Assembly (NCBI GenBank): GCA_040776805.1 | Contig: JAXGZS010000001.1 | Location: forward strand, 558,001 to 622,000 | Reading direction: 5' to 3' | Length of the DNA stretch: 64,000 bases | Source of the DNA: UBA7702 sp040776805 | GTDB lineage: Bacteria; Bacillota; Dehalobacteriia; UBA7702 | Part shown: piece after piece, positions 33,450-42,189 of the stretch | Layout: each line of letters opens with the position of its first letter | Numbering within the stretch: position 1 is the first letter of the stretch | Notes under the pieces: model-generated | Told to the model about the DNA's origin: nothing | The model's input: the letters and a program-made list of their open reading frames with translations, nothing else | Database searches by the model: none | Translations under genes and position numbers: made by a program

Positions 33450-34670
33450 ATGAAATATATTTTTATCCTTGCCGACGGTATGGCCGACCGCCCCAGCGCC
33501 CAATTTGACGGCAAAACGCCGATGCACGCGGCGGATAAACCCCATATCAACGCCATGGCCGCCGGTGGCATCAGCGGTCTTTGCCAAACGGTGCCGCCGG
33601 ATTTTCCCCCCGGCAGCGACGTGGCGAATCTTTCTGTTTTGGGCTATCCGCCCAAGGATTTTTATAAGGGCCGTTCCTCTTTGGAGGCAGTTTCCGCAGG
33701 GGTTCCCTTGAATCAGGGCGATCTTACGCTTAGGGCCAATCTCGTCACCCTCAGTGAGGAAGCATGTTTTGAGGATAAAAAACTTCTTGATTACTGCGGC
33801 GGCGAAGTGACCACCACCGACGCGGCGCAACTCATCGCCGACGTGCAAAAAGAGCTTGACGACGCTGTTTTTTCCCTTTATCCCAGCGTGTCTTTTCGCA
33901 ACATCCTGCTTTGGCATAACGGCGCCAACGACACGACCTTTTACCCCGCCCATGAGATCATGGGCAAGCGCTTAGGCGACCATTATCCCGAAGGCAGTAT
34001 GGCCCAGCAGGCCATCGACTATATGAAAAAGGCCCAGGAGATTTTGGCAAAACATTCTTATAATAAAGAAAAAATCGCCAAGGGGGAACGCCCCGCCAAC
34101 GGTCTTTGGCTTTGGGGTCCCGGCGTGAAAACGTCTTTGCCCTTGTTTCGCGACCGCTACGGCTTAAAGGCCGGCGTGATCAGCGGCGTCGATCTGATTC
34201 GCGGTATCGGCATCAGCGCCGGTATGGATATCTGCTATCTGGCCAGCGCCACCGGGGGCGTGGAAACGGATTTTCGCGGTAAGGGCGATGTGGCGGCGGC
34301 CTATCTGAAAGGCGGCGGCGAATTTATCTTTGTCCATGTGGAAGCCCCGGACGAAAGCGGCCACCAGGGCAAGGCTGATATGAAAATTAAAGCCATTGAA
34401 CGAATCGATCAGGAAACGTTGCCCCCGATCTTAAAAGCTTGTGAGGATATGGGGGAGGATTACCGCATCATCGTCGCCCCGGATCATGCCACTCCTTTGG
34501 AGCTGCGCACCCATACCAGAGAACCGGTGCCCTTCGTGATCTTTGACAGCCGCTTTCATGCCATGGATCAGTCCGTGATCCACGACGAAGAGAGCGCCAA
34601 AAAATCGGGCATTCTCTTTGCGGACGGGAAGAGTATGTTGCTGAAATTCTTAGATCTAAATTATCATTGA
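33450..34670 (+). CDS. apgM: 2,3-bisphosphoglycerate-independent phosphoglycerate mutase, archaeal type
   Basis: 406 residues from ATG 33450, after GAGAGGTGG. It carries the alkaline-phosphatase superfamily features of the ApgM group: KYIFILADGMADRP at the N-terminus (metal Asp), PPGSDVANLSVLGY (catalytic Ser), and HVEAPDESGHQGKADMKI with VAPDHATPLELRTHT late (metal ligands). It interconverts 3- and 2-phosphoglycerate. It is monocistronic; its terminator is duplicated around repeat copy 2. Confidence 0.93.
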   Translation: MKYIFILADGMADRPSAQFDGKTPMHAADKPHINAMAAGGISGLCQTVPPDFPPGSDVANLSVLGYPPKDFYKGRSSLEAVSAGVPLNQGDLTLRANLVTLSEEACFEDKKLLDYCGGEVTTTDAAQLIADVQKELDDAVFSLYPSVSFRNILLWHNGANDTTFYPAHEIMGKRLGDHYPEGSMAQQAIDYMKKAQEILAKHSYNKEKIAKGERPANGLWLWGPGVKTSLPLFRDRYGLKAGVISGVDLIRGIGISAGMDICYLASATGGVETDFRGKGDVAAAYLKGGGEFIFVHVEAPDESGHQGKADMKIKAIERIDQETLPPILKACEDMGEDYRIIVAPDHATPLELRTHTREPVPFVIFDSRFHAMDQSVIHDEESAKKSGILFADGKSMLLKFLDLNYH

Positions 34671-34675
34671 ATTAT

Positions 34676-34700
34676 AAAGCCGCAGGTTAACCCTGCGGCT
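34676..34700 (+). terminator. Left terminator hairpin flanking repeat copy 2
   Basis: AAAGCCGCAGGTTAACCCTGCGGCT, six bases after the apgM stop. The counterpart at 34874-34898 is nearer to its reverse complement than to a direct copy. Confidence 0.85.
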
Positions 34701-34701
34701 G

Positions 34702-34873
34702 AGGCCGTCGACAAAGCCTGATACGCGGCGAACCCTCTGCCCCGCGACAGCTTGTGTACTTCGAGGTACACGGCGCAGCCGCAGGCCAGATTGTTCACCG
34801 TGTCTAAGCCTTTCTCGGCAGCCTATCATCCTGTAGCCCAAAATCCGCTAACGCGCATTTTGTCTACAGTCTG
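34702..34873 (+). repeat. 172-bp terminator-associated repeat, copy 2
   Basis: Same length and ends as copies 1 and 3, with about a dozen differences from copy 1 by eye. In the internal stem CTCTG faces CAGAT where other copies have CTTTG facing CAAAG/CAAAA, a paired T-A to C-G change. The loop between GTAC arms is TTCGAG. Confidence 0.92.
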
Positions 34874-34898
34874 AGCCGCAGGGTTAACACTGCGGCTT
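34874..34898 (+). terminator. Right terminator hairpin flanking repeat copy 2
   Basis: AGCCGCAGGGTTAACACTGCGGCTT; compare 34676-34700. Confidence 0.85.
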
Positions 34899-34919
34899 TA
34901 TTCAAAACAGGAGGGAAAA

Positions 34920-35399
34920 ATGAAATATCAAGGTGTATTGATTGCTGTCAGCGATCTGGAAAAGTCCAAGGAATTTTACGCTCGGGTTTGCGACGCCCGG
35001 GTGATCCTCGATTTTGGCGCCAACGTCACCCTCAGCGGCGGTTTTTCCCTGCAAACAATGGAAACCTGGCAGGAATTCACCGGTAAGGAAACCCGCTTCG
35101 GCGGCAATGACGCCGAACTCTATTTTGAGGAAGACGACCTGGACGCCTTCGTCGCCAAGCTCGCTGTCTTTGACGATATCAACTACGTCCATCCTGTTAA
35201 GGAACACGCTTGGGGGCAGCGGGTCGTGCGTTTTTATGACCCCGACCGCCATATCATCGAAGTCGGCGAAGGTATGACCACCGTCGTGCGTCGCTTCGTT
35301 GACAGCGGCCTCTCCGTTGAAGATACCGCGCATCGCATGGACGTGCCGATAGACTATGTAAGTACCTGCTTAGAGGAGGGGAAAGAAAATGGCCTTTGA
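34920..35399 (+). CDS. VOC (glyoxalase/bleomycin-resistance fold) protein
   Basis: 159 residues. The VOC module is in residues 1-118 (GVLIAVSDLEKSKEFYARV, YFEEDDLDAFVAKL, RVVRFYDPDRHIIEVGE, the last carrying a metal-ligand Glu). A C-terminal extension of about 40 residues (FVDSGLSVEDTAHRMDVPIDYV) looks like a small helical, helix-turn-helix-like tail. The substrate is unknown. It overlaps the next gene by 11 bases. Confidence 0.85.
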   Translation: MKYQGVLIAVSDLEKSKEFYARVCDARVILDFGANVTLSGGFSLQTMETWQEFTGKETRFGGNDAELYFEEDDLDAFVAKLAVFDDINYVHPVKEHAWGQRVVRFYDPDRHIIEVGEGMTTVVRRFVDSGLSVEDTAHRMDVPIDYVSTCLEEGKENGL

Positions 35400-36024
35400 T
35401 TATAAGAAGGAATACAGGGAGTTTTATCAGCCCAAACGGGAACCGGCTCTCATCGAGGTGCCCAAAATGAATTTTGTGGCGGTAAAAGGTGAGGGCGATC
35501 CCAACGAAGAGGGCGGCGCCTACCAACAAGCCTTGGAAATCCTCTATGGCATCGCCTTTACGCTCCGCATGAGCAAAAAGAGCGGTAAAGAGCTACAAGG
35601 CTTCTTTGAATATGTCGTACCGCCCTTGGAAGGGCTTTGGCGGATGAAAGACGGCGTCGGCGTCGATGTTCGCCATAAGGAAAATTTCGTCTGGACCTCC
35701 ATGATCCGCCTGCCGGATTTCGTCACGGCAGATATGTTTAATTGGGCCAAAGAAACGGCAACCAAAAAGAAGCAGCGGGATTTCTCTGCGGCGGAATTCT
35801 TCACCTATGAAGAAGGCCTTTGCGTCCAGTGTATGCACATCGGCCCTTACGACGACGAACCGGCCACCGTTCAACGGATGGAACGCTACATCGCAGAGCA
35901 AGGTTATGAAAATGACTTTTCCGATCAGAGGCTGCACCATGAAATCTATCTGGGCGACCCCCGCAAAACCGCCCCGGAAAAGCGCAAAACCGTCCTTCGC
36001 CAGCCGGTGAAGCGGAGATCATAA
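35389..36024 (+). CDS. GyrI-like small-molecule-binding domain protein
   Basis: 211 residues. It contains a GyrI/SbmC-like fold in an acid-rich frame: IEVPKMNFVAVKGEGDPNE at the N-terminus, YVVPPLEGLW, CVQCMHIGPYDDEPATVQRM and HHEIYLGDPRKTAPEKRKTV at the end, typical of the stand-alone YdhM/GyrI-like hydrolase group. It is translationally coupled to the VOC gene, suggesting a joint detoxification role (inference). Confidence 0.85.
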   Translation: MAFDYKKEYREFYQPKREPALIEVPKMNFVAVKGEGDPNEEGGAYQQALEILYGIAFTLRMSKKSGKELQGFFEYVVPPLEGLWRMKDGVGVDVRHKENFVWTSMIRLPDFVTADMFNWAKETATKKKQRDFSAAEFFTYEEGLCVQCMHIGPYDDEPATVQRMERYIAEQGYENDFSDQRLHHEIYLGDPRKTAPEKRKTVLRQPVKRRS

Positions 36025-36036
36025 AAAAGGAAATCA

Positions 36037-36086
36037 CACACGGCGGCAAGGGGAGCATGCAGTTACCCCCGACCCGCCGTTTTTCT
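36037..36086. terminator. Bidirectional terminator between GyrI-like gene and sirtuin
   Basis: ACGGCGG...AGGGG / CCCC...CCCGCCGT long hairpin followed by TTTTTC. Confidence 0.8.
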
Positions 36087-36094
36087 GTGCCGTC

Positions 36095-36820
36095 TTATTT
36101 CATTGCGCCCAGTACCTTGCCGATGCTGCCGGTGATGAGGAGATCGGCCTTGCTGTCATAGGAGGTGGCGTCGCCGTTGATCAGCACCAGTTTATCTCCC
36201 TTGTAGTAATGAAGGAGTCCCGCCGCGGGGTAAACCACGAGAGATGTGCCGCCGACGATGAGCATATCCGCTTCCTTGAGAGCGCAAAGGGCGTTATTGA
36301 CGGTTTCGTTGTCCAGCCCTTCGCCGTAGAGCACCACGTCCGGTTTCACCGTGCCGCCGCATTTTTTACAACGGGGAATGCCGCCGGTTTTTTCAAGAAG
36401 TAGGGATTCATCATAAAAAGCGCCGCATCTCGTACAGTAATTCCGCTTTACGGAGCCGTGGAGTTCATAAACGATTTTGCTCCCCGCCATTTGGTGCAGG
36501 CCGTCGATGTTTTGGGTGATGACGGCCTTTAGTTTCCCCTCTTCTTCCCATTGGGCGAGTTTCCTGTGGGCCGCGTTGGGTTTTGCGTCAGGGAAGAGCA
36601 TGGTACGGTAAAAATCAAAGAATTCATCGGGATGTTCCATATAAAATTCGTGGGAAAGCATCACTTCCGGCGGGTGGCGAAACTGCTTTTGCTGATAGAT
36701 ACCATCGCTACTCCTGAAATCGGGGATCTGGCTTTCGGTGGAAACCCCCGCGCCGCCAAAAAAGACAAGTTGGTCGCTACGATCCAGCATTTCCTGTAAT
36801 TGGCTAAACTTTTCTTCCAT
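36095..36820 (-). CDS. cobB: NAD-dependent protein deacylase (sirtuin)
   Basis: 241 residues. The NAD-binding motif GGAGVSTESQIPDFRS leads to VITQNIDGLHQMAG and the catalytic HG in YELHGSV. A zinc site is formed by CTRC and CKKC, followed by the VYPAAGLL region. It removes acyl groups from lysine in the cytoplasm. It has its own ribosome site (AAGGAGATACTG). Confidence 0.96.
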   Translation of the reverse strand: MEEKFSQLQEMLDRSDQLVFFGGAGVSTESQIPDFRSSDGIYQQKQFRHPPEVMLSHEFYMEHPDEFFDFYRTMLFPDAKPNAAHRKLAQWEEEGKLKAVITQNIDGLHQMAGSKIVYELHGSVKRNYCTRCGAFYDESLLLEKTGGIPRCKKCGGTVKPDVVLYGEGLDNETVNNALCALKEADMLIVGGTSLVVYPAAGLLHYYKGDKLVLINGDATSYDSKADLLITGSIGKVLGAMK

Positions 36821-36861
36821 TTTCAGTATCTCCTTACTTCATGTCCCTGCTAAGGATATTT

Positions 36862-38580
36862 TTATTTATTTGCATAGATTTGGGCAATGCTTTGTACGAT
36901 GGTTAGGGCACTAACGATTTCTTCGTTGAATCTTTCCTGTGTGATTTCATCCGTTATCATGAAAGAGACGAAATCCCTGTAAAATTGTTTGCCGATTTCA
37001 TACTCTTTGTTGTTTTTTTCTTCTTCCCCAGCTTGGCCAGAGGAGAAGGGTATACCGGCGAAGGCATCGGCAGAGCTTAAGGGAGGCCAGCCCTCATTCC
37101 GTACTTTAAAAATTGCCCTGGTAAATAAATATCCAAAGATATTTTCCAGAACTTCTTCTCCATTTGCCAGAGGTTGCTCCCAAAAAGCATCAATCATCCT
37201 TTGGGCATTTCCGCTGCAATCTTTTTGTCTTTCGGCATACTCGATGAGTTCTTCATTATTAGTGTTACAGCCAATCAGGCCATGAAAGCGGGCTCGGTTA
37301 AGAATTAACTCGTAAACAGTTTTGGGCAATTCTATGTCATCGAGGGGAGAGTCGATTTCTGGTTTATCATCTATTTTAAAATGATATTTGTCATATTTTT
37401 TCAGTGCTATGTCGGTAATGAGCCGGTCCTCGTTGAGTTCAATCAAAACCACGGATTCATAATCATTTTCATCTCCGTTTGCCAGTACGATACAGCGTTT
37501 TCCGTTATCATTGCCACACCTTTCTCCGCTATTATCAGCGTTGGTCTCTACTATCGTGGCCTTATATGCAAAATAACCGCCATTGGCCTCATGTACTTCG
37601 CTTAAAAACGCTATGATTTCATCGGCTCCGTGAGCTTCCTTTTTTGAAACCTCGGAATGGTAGGCCGCATCCACTGCCAGAATCTGCCGCAATCGTTCTG
37701 CCTCTCCCCGGACAAAGGTCTGTCTCATAGCATCCAGGTGATGTTCCTCATCCTTAAGGAAACCTGCTTTATAATCGTATATGGCGGCATCGCCGGAAAG
37801 AACAAACTCACCGAAGACGATGGCGCCTATTTTGATATGCTCTTGCATTTCTGCCGGTATCTGGTCGTATGTATGAATCAGCTCCAGTTCTCCGAAATTG
37901 GTATCAATAATACAACGGATAAAGCCATTGTATTCTTTCTCACCAAACTGTAGCTTACCATAAAACAGGTCTTTGACAGTGCCTCGTATCAAGGTGGAAT
38001 CAATATCGACGTAATTTTTCTCTGGTTCCGGGCTCCGGGAATTCTGGTAATCCATATATCCGGACGGATAAACAGCACCATTGTCAAAGAGCCACTTTTT
38101 GCCCATAACATCCTGAGATTGGCTTTTTTCATAGGAAGCCTCATCTTTGTAATACATCATAGCAATAGGAAAGGCGATCATCTGAAGTGTAATGGAGTCA
38201 TCTGTCAAAAAACTCGGAAGTACATCGGCATTAACGATATTGACGACAGCGACTCCATGACCGTCCGGACGGCAAAGTAAGCACTTACGTTCTGTTACAT
38301 CAGCGTCTTTTTCCGTGATTTCCTTAAGCACAAGGGTATTCCAAATGCACCTTCCCGAGGAATGGGTGTCAAGGCCTGTAAGCACAAGCTGTCTTGTCTC
38401 CGGAATGATATCGGTGCGAACAATGAACTGAGCGTTTCCAAAATGTCGGTTGAGATATGGACGCCAATAGTAGCCGGCAATGGCGTCGCCATCCTGAACG
38501 ATGGCATTTAAAAAATCCACGGTGCTTTCCTCTGTTTCGGTCAGGTGAGCAAGGCCAAAATTAGCAATGTAATTTGCCAT
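36862..38580 (-). CDS. Unrecognised 572-residue protein
   Basis: I do not recognise a family. There is no signal peptide or membrane segment. The protein is acidic and appears to have three parts: a beta-rich N-terminal region with a CLLCRPDG motif, a middle region (residues 190-300) with repeated strand/Asp patterns (FYGKLQFGEKEYNGFIRC), and a helical C-terminal part that ends in QERFNEEIVSALTIVQSIAQIY. YYWRPYLNRHF near residue 38 is notable for aromatic density. AATTGATAGGAGACTTCCGGT precedes the ATG. It lies 41 bases upstream of cobB on the same strand and may share its transcript. Confidence 0.8.
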   Translation of the reverse strand: MANYIANFGLAHLTETEESTVDFLNAIVQDGDAIAGYYWRPYLNRHFGNAQFIVRTDIIPETRQLVLTGLDTHSSGRCIWNTLVLKEITEKDADVTERKCLLCRPDGHGVAVVNIVNADVLPSFLTDDSITLQMIAFPIAMMYYKDEASYEKSQSQDVMGKKWLFDNGAVYPSGYMDYQNSRSPEPEKNYVDIDSTLIRGTVKDLFYGKLQFGEKEYNGFIRCIIDTNFGELELIHTYDQIPAEMQEHIKIGAIVFGEFVLSGDAAIYDYKAGFLKDEEHHLDAMRQTFVRGEAERLRQILAVDAAYHSEVSKKEAHGADEIIAFLSEVHEANGGYFAYKATIVETNADNSGERCGNDNGKRCIVLANGDENDYESVVLIELNEDRLITDIALKKYDKYHFKIDDKPEIDSPLDDIELPKTVYELILNRARFHGLIGCNTNNEELIEYAERQKDCSGNAQRMIDAFWEQPLANGEEVLENIFGYLFTRAIFKVRNEGWPPLSSADAFAGIPFSSGQAGEEEKNNKEYEIGKQFYRDFVSFMITDEITQERFNEEIVSALTIVQSIAQIYANK

Positions 38581-38900
38581 ACCGGAAGTCTCCTATCAAT
38601 TCTTTTTTATTTTACATCTTTGTATCTATGATACAGTATACAAAAACGACTGTCCCCAAAAGAGTGCAACCACAAAGAACTGTCGATATGCGCATTCGTA
38701 ATATTTTTGCGCTACAGTTTCATTATATAACCGCGTTGTTGCTCTGTCAAAAATTCCTAAAAATGAATGAGCCAGTCACCGGGATTTATGAGCTCATAAA
38801 TAAAATAAAAAAATGAAAATGAACCGTTTTCCTTTCAATAGCATCTAAAGAGTGTAAGACAAAAAAGTAACGTTACCAAATGTCAAGAAAGGCTTAAAAA
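38581..38900. other. Intergenic stretch between divergent units
   Basis: It should hold the promoters of the 36862-38580 gene and of the ECF sigma gene. I see no hairpin terminator, repeat or ORF with a ribosome site. GAACCG near 38821 may be the -35 of an autoregulated ECF promoter, but I cannot place a matching -10 with confidence. Confidence 0.4.
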
Positions 38901-39416
38901 GTGGATCAGGAAAAATTTACCGCCTTGGTGCGGCAAGGAGAATTAACTCTCTACCGGGTCGCCAAAGCAATCCTTCACCACGAGCAGGATGTGGAAGATG
39001 CCGTTCAGGAAGGACTCCTAAAGGCGTACCAAAACCGAAATAAATTAAAGAATGAGGCCTTTTTCCAAACCTGGCTGACAAGAATCATCATCAATGAATG
39101 TTACAGCCTTTTGCGAAAAAATAAGCCGGTTCGTCCTTTTGCCGAGGAGGATATGGAAATTCCCGCGCCGGCAGTAGCCAATGACGCGGACCTTTATAAG
39201 GCAATCAGAATGCTGCCGCCGAAAATTCGCATCACCATCGTTCTTTACTATGTAGAGGGATATTCCACGGTAGAAATCAAAACGATTTTGAAAATCCCCC
39301 AGGGTACCGTGAAAAGCCGTCTTGCCAAAGGGCGCACACTGCTAAAATCTATTCTGACGGATGAAATAGAAGGAGATTGTCATGGATCAAAAACAATGGA
39401 AAAACGCTTTTCCTGA
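38901..39416 (+). CDS. ECF-type RNA polymerase sigma factor
   Basis: 171 residues from GTG 38901, with AGAAAGG upstream. Region 2 (LYRVAKAILHHEQDVEDAVQEGLLKAYQNRNKL, TWLTRIIINECYSLLRK) and region 4 (LPPKIRITIVLYYVEGYSTVEIKTILKIPQGTVKSRLAKG) are complete, as in SigV-like factors. It overlaps the downstream anti-sigma gene by 35 bases. Confidence 0.92.
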   Translation: MDQEKFTALVRQGELTLYRVAKAILHHEQDVEDAVQEGLLKAYQNRNKLKNEAFFQTWLTRIIINECYSLLRKNKPVRPFAEEDMEIPAPAVANDADLYKAIRMLPPKIRITIVLYYVEGYSTVEIKTILKIPQGTVKSRLAKGRTLLKSILTDEIEGDCHGSKTMEKRFS

Positions 39417-40131
39417 GCCACCTCAAAGCTTTCAGCGGAAAGTGGAATCCACATTGGCTTCGCTTCCTCAAGAAAAGGAGAAAAATATCATGCGTATCAA
39501 AAAAAGGTTTGCAATTCCTGTCATCGCTCTCGTTGCCATAGTGGCTTTGGGCACGGGTTTGCTGGGCACGGGTAAAATCTCTTCGATGATCGGCAGCAGC
39601 AACTCATTGCCGACTTATACCCAGTTGCCTACGGCAGCAGAGCTCAGCGAAGACTTGGATTTTACCCCCACCATTCCCCAGGCTTTTGAAAATGGTTATA
39701 CTTTTGAAAATGGTACCATCGGTACGGAAAGCGGTCTTGACGAAAACGGCAATACTTTGGATAAACATAAGCGTCTTGATTGCCTGTACAAAAACGGTGG
39801 CGAGGAGATTAATTTAACCGTCGCAAAAAAGTGGAGTATTCCCCATGAAGAAGACGGCGCCGTGGTGGAAACCTATAACGGTATGGAGCTCATTTATACC
39901 GCGAACATCTATAAATTTGTCCCCGGTGATTATGAAATGACGGCCCAAGACAAAGCCGATGAGGCTTCCGGCAAATATGTATTTAGTTTTGGTACTGATG
40001 AAATTGAAATGGAAGAAGTCCAAGGCTTAACCTGGATACAAAACGGTCTTTCCTATCATCTGCTTGCCAGTGATTCTTCATTAACCCAGACTGACCTTGT
40101 AACCATGGCAAAAGAAATCATAGACTGGTAA
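39382..40131 (+). CDS. Membrane-bound anti-sigma factor candidate
   Basis: 249 residues: about 45 cytoplasmic residues (PEPPQSFQRKVESTLASLPQEKE), one membrane segment (RFAIPVIALVAIVALGTGLLG), then an extracellular DUF4367-like domain with QNGLSYHLLASDSSLTQTDLVTMAKEI. The arrangement, overlapping an ECF sigma gene, is that of a paired regulator which would hold the sigma factor at the membrane. The signal is unknown. Confidence 0.8.
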   Translation: MDQKQWKNAFPEPPQSFQRKVESTLASLPQEKEKNIMRIKKRFAIPVIALVAIVALGTGLLGTGKISSMIGSSNSLPTYTQLPTAAELSEDLDFTPTIPQAFENGYTFENGTIGTESGLDENGNTLDKHKRLDCLYKNGGEEINLTVAKKWSIPHEEDGAVVETYNGMELIYTANIYKFVPGDYEMTAQDKADEASGKYVFSFGTDEIEMEEVQGLTWIQNGLSYHLLASDSSLTQTDLVTMAKEIIDW

Positions 40132-40152
40132 AACGAAAAGTAAATATAATCA

Positions 40153-40192
40153 GAAAAACCTGAATTGATTAAAGCATCAACTCAGGTTTTTC
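40153..40192 (+). terminator. Terminator of the sigma/anti-sigma pair
   Basis: AAAACCTGAATTGA / TCAACTCAGGTTTTT hairpin. Confidence 0.85.
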
Positions 40193-40283
40193 CTATTCAG
40201 GGAAAAGCACCAAGTTAAGCACCAAGATGGTTGCCAAGTCCAATTGACCGATATACAGATGCTGCCGCTGAAAGCATTTGATG

Positions 40284-40482
40284 GCAAACCCTCTCACGCA
40301 AAGAAATCTTTGCTAAAATCGGCATGAGCGGCGGCTCACGCTCATTTAAACGGCACATTGCACCGCTTTTGAACGAAGGTTTCGTCGAAATGACCGTACC
40401 GGATAAGCCCAATAGCAAACTGCAAAGGTACCGCCTGACGGACAGCGGCAAGTCGGTAATCCACACCCAAGGCCAATCGTAA
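40284..40482 (+). pseudogene. C-terminal scrap of a RecG/AlbA-like (divergent AAA) regulator
   Basis: The frame SRKEIFAKIGMSGGSRSF..HIAPLLNEGFVEMT, ..PDKPNSKLQRYRLT to the TAA at 40482 matches the winged-helix end of AlbA_2/RecG-like regulators and Fic-type proteins (PLLxxGxIxMTxPDKPxSxxQxYRLT). Nothing upstream matches the rest of such a protein, so only the tail survives. Confidence 0.7.
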
Positions 40483-40838
40483 AAAATTTCAGAGATGATT
40501 TGAAAAAACGTGTGAACGAGTGCCTAAATTTCCCGGAGAAACGTGTATTTACTTGCTTGAAATACTTAGAAAAGCGCATCCTTTTGAGTGAGAGAAGCAC
40601 GGGAACATATGTTCCGCTAAAACCCGCCTGTCCCAGCGATTCCAGCTGTGACGGGCATTTCTTATCTTAATGCTTCTTTTTTCTTGCCGAGGAGATGAAA
40701 TCAAAAACAGGGTTTTGTCCATTTTCTGGAATCATCGCTGCCGCTTGTATCAAGAGTTACTATAAATTATTTCCTGACAAAATTCCCGAAAAACCGCATA
40801 TAGTGAAATGAGTCCGACGATGATATGGAGATGATCTC
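40483..40838. other. Intergenic stretch with a LexA-like palindrome
   Basis: GGAACATATGTTCC (40602-40615) is a perfect palindrome containing GAAC-N4-GTTC. A weak hairpin (GCCTGTCCCAGC / GCTGTGACGGGC, 40628-40659) follows. No gene is visible immediately after it; sigK begins 220 bases downstream. Confidence 0.5.
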
Positions 40839-41543
40839 TTGATTCTTTTGCTGCGGGGCCGCCACCGGCTAAGGGTTTTTTGTTTTTGCGGTTACATCGG
40901 CAATCAGTTTTTTCCAAAGCCGCTCAGCGCCAAGGAAGAAAAAGAACATTTGAGGAAAATGAAAACAGGGGACGAGGAGAGCAGAAATATTCTGATCGAA
41001 AAGAACCTGCGTTTGGTGGCCCATATCTGTAAAAAATATGAGCAGTGCGCCATTGACAAAGATGATTTGATTTCCATCGGCACCATCGGTCTGATCAAAG
41101 CCATCGATTCCTTTTCTCCCGACCGTAACGTGCGTTTGGCCACCTACGCGGCCCGCTGTATCGAGAACGAGATCTTGATGGCCATTCGCGCCGGCAAAAA
41201 TTTAGGCCAGGAGATGTCTCTTTACGAGCCTTTGGGGCAGGATAAGGAAGGCAACGAAGTCAGCTTATTGGATATTTTGGAGAGCGACGGCATCAATATT
41301 GCCGATAAAGTCGACCTCAAGGAGAACATCCGCTTCCTTTACGATGTGCTGGAGCGGGTGCTTAGCGAAAGAGAACGCCAGGTCGTCGCCATGCGTTATG
41401 GCCTCGGCGGCGAAAAAGAACAGCCCCAGCGGGTCATTGCCGCCCGTTTAGGCATCAGCCGCTCTTACGTATCGCGCATTCAGAAAACTGCGGTGGCGAA
41501 GCTGACCAAAGCTTTTGCGGAAAAAGGTTACCTGGAAACGTAA
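40839..41543 (+). CDS. sigK: Sporulation sigma factor K
   Basis: 234 residues from TTG 40839, with GGAGATGATC upstream. The N-terminal pro-like hydrophobic stretch (MILLLRG...VFCFCGYIGNQFFPKPLS) is followed by region 2 (EKNLRLVAHICKKYEQCAIDKDDLISIGTIGLIKAIDSF, LATYAARCIENEILM) and region 4 (LSERERQVVAMRYGLGG, ISRSYVSRIQKTAVAKL). It directs late mother-cell transcription. The gene is continuous, not split by a skin element. Confidence 0.92.
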   Translation: MILLLRGRHRLRVFCFCGYIGNQFFPKPLSAKEEKEHLRKMKTGDEESRNILIEKNLRLVAHICKKYEQCAIDKDDLISIGTIGLIKAIDSFSPDRNVRLATYAARCIENEILMAIRAGKNLGQEMSLYEPLGQDKEGNEVSLLDILESDGINIADKVDLKENIRFLYDVLERVLSERERQVVAMRYGLGGEKEQPQRVIAARLGISRSYVSRIQKTAVAKLTKAFAEKGYLET

Positions 41544-41606
41544 TTGCCAGATCGCTTGATATCTTGTATAATGAGTTTACCAATGTATAGAGATAGGAAC
41601 GGAATT

Positions 41607-42101
41607 ATGAACATTTTTCGCCCCGATTATCTGGTGGAGGACATCTTTTCCCTGCCCCTTACCGCGCTGAAGGAAAAAGGCATCACCAATATATTATTCG
41701 ACGTTGATAATACCATCGTCCCTTATAATTCCCACGATCTTTCCGAGGAGGCCATTGCCTGGTTTCACGAAACCACGGCCAAGGGATTTCATCTTTGCCT
41801 GTTATCCAACAACAGCGCCCGGCGGGTTGCTCCCGTTGCCGCTCGCCTCGGAATCGATTTCGTGGCCCGGGCGCAAAAGCCGCTGCAAAACGGTGCGAAA
41901 AGAGCGATAAAACTTTTCCACGCGCCCAAGGAGCAAATCGCCCTCGTCGGCGATCAGCTTTTAACCGATACGGCCTGCGGCAACATCGCCGGTTTTACCA
42001 CCATTGTGGTGAAGCCGCTGAATCCCAACGAACTGTGGATTACCAAGTGGCATCGGAATTACGAAAAAATTCTCTACCGCCTGATGGGCATCGAACGGTA
42101 G
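41607..42101 (+). CDS. YqeG family HAD IIIA-type phosphatase
   Basis: 164 residues from ATG 41607 after AGGAACGGAA; the earlier in-frame ATG lacks a site. The HAD motifs are FDVDNTIVPYN (DxDxT), LLSNNSARR and the Lys in RAQKPLQNGAKRA, with VGDQLLTDTACGN. Small cytoplasmic phosphatase of unknown substrate, common next to aroK/aroE-type genes in Firmicutes. Confidence 0.92.
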   Translation: MNIFRPDYLVEDIFSLPLTALKEKGITNILFDVDNTIVPYNSHDLSEEAIAWFHETTAKGFHLCLLSNNSARRVAPVAARLGIDFVARAQKPLQNGAKRAIKLFHAPKEQIALVGDQLLTDTACGNIAGFTTIVVKPLNPNELWITKWHRNYEKILYRLMGIER

Positions 42102-42189
42102 GTATGCGGCACCTGTTTTTGCATATAATGAATGAAGAGACCAAGTTGATCCGGATTTCTTCCGACTGAAAACCAGAAGCAGGTGAATC

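Noticed and set aside
32613..33953. 446-codon open frame on the minus strand
   Set aside because: It runs antisense to the DUF308 gene and apgM, crosses a terminator, has no ribosome site and shows the composition of a shadow frame.
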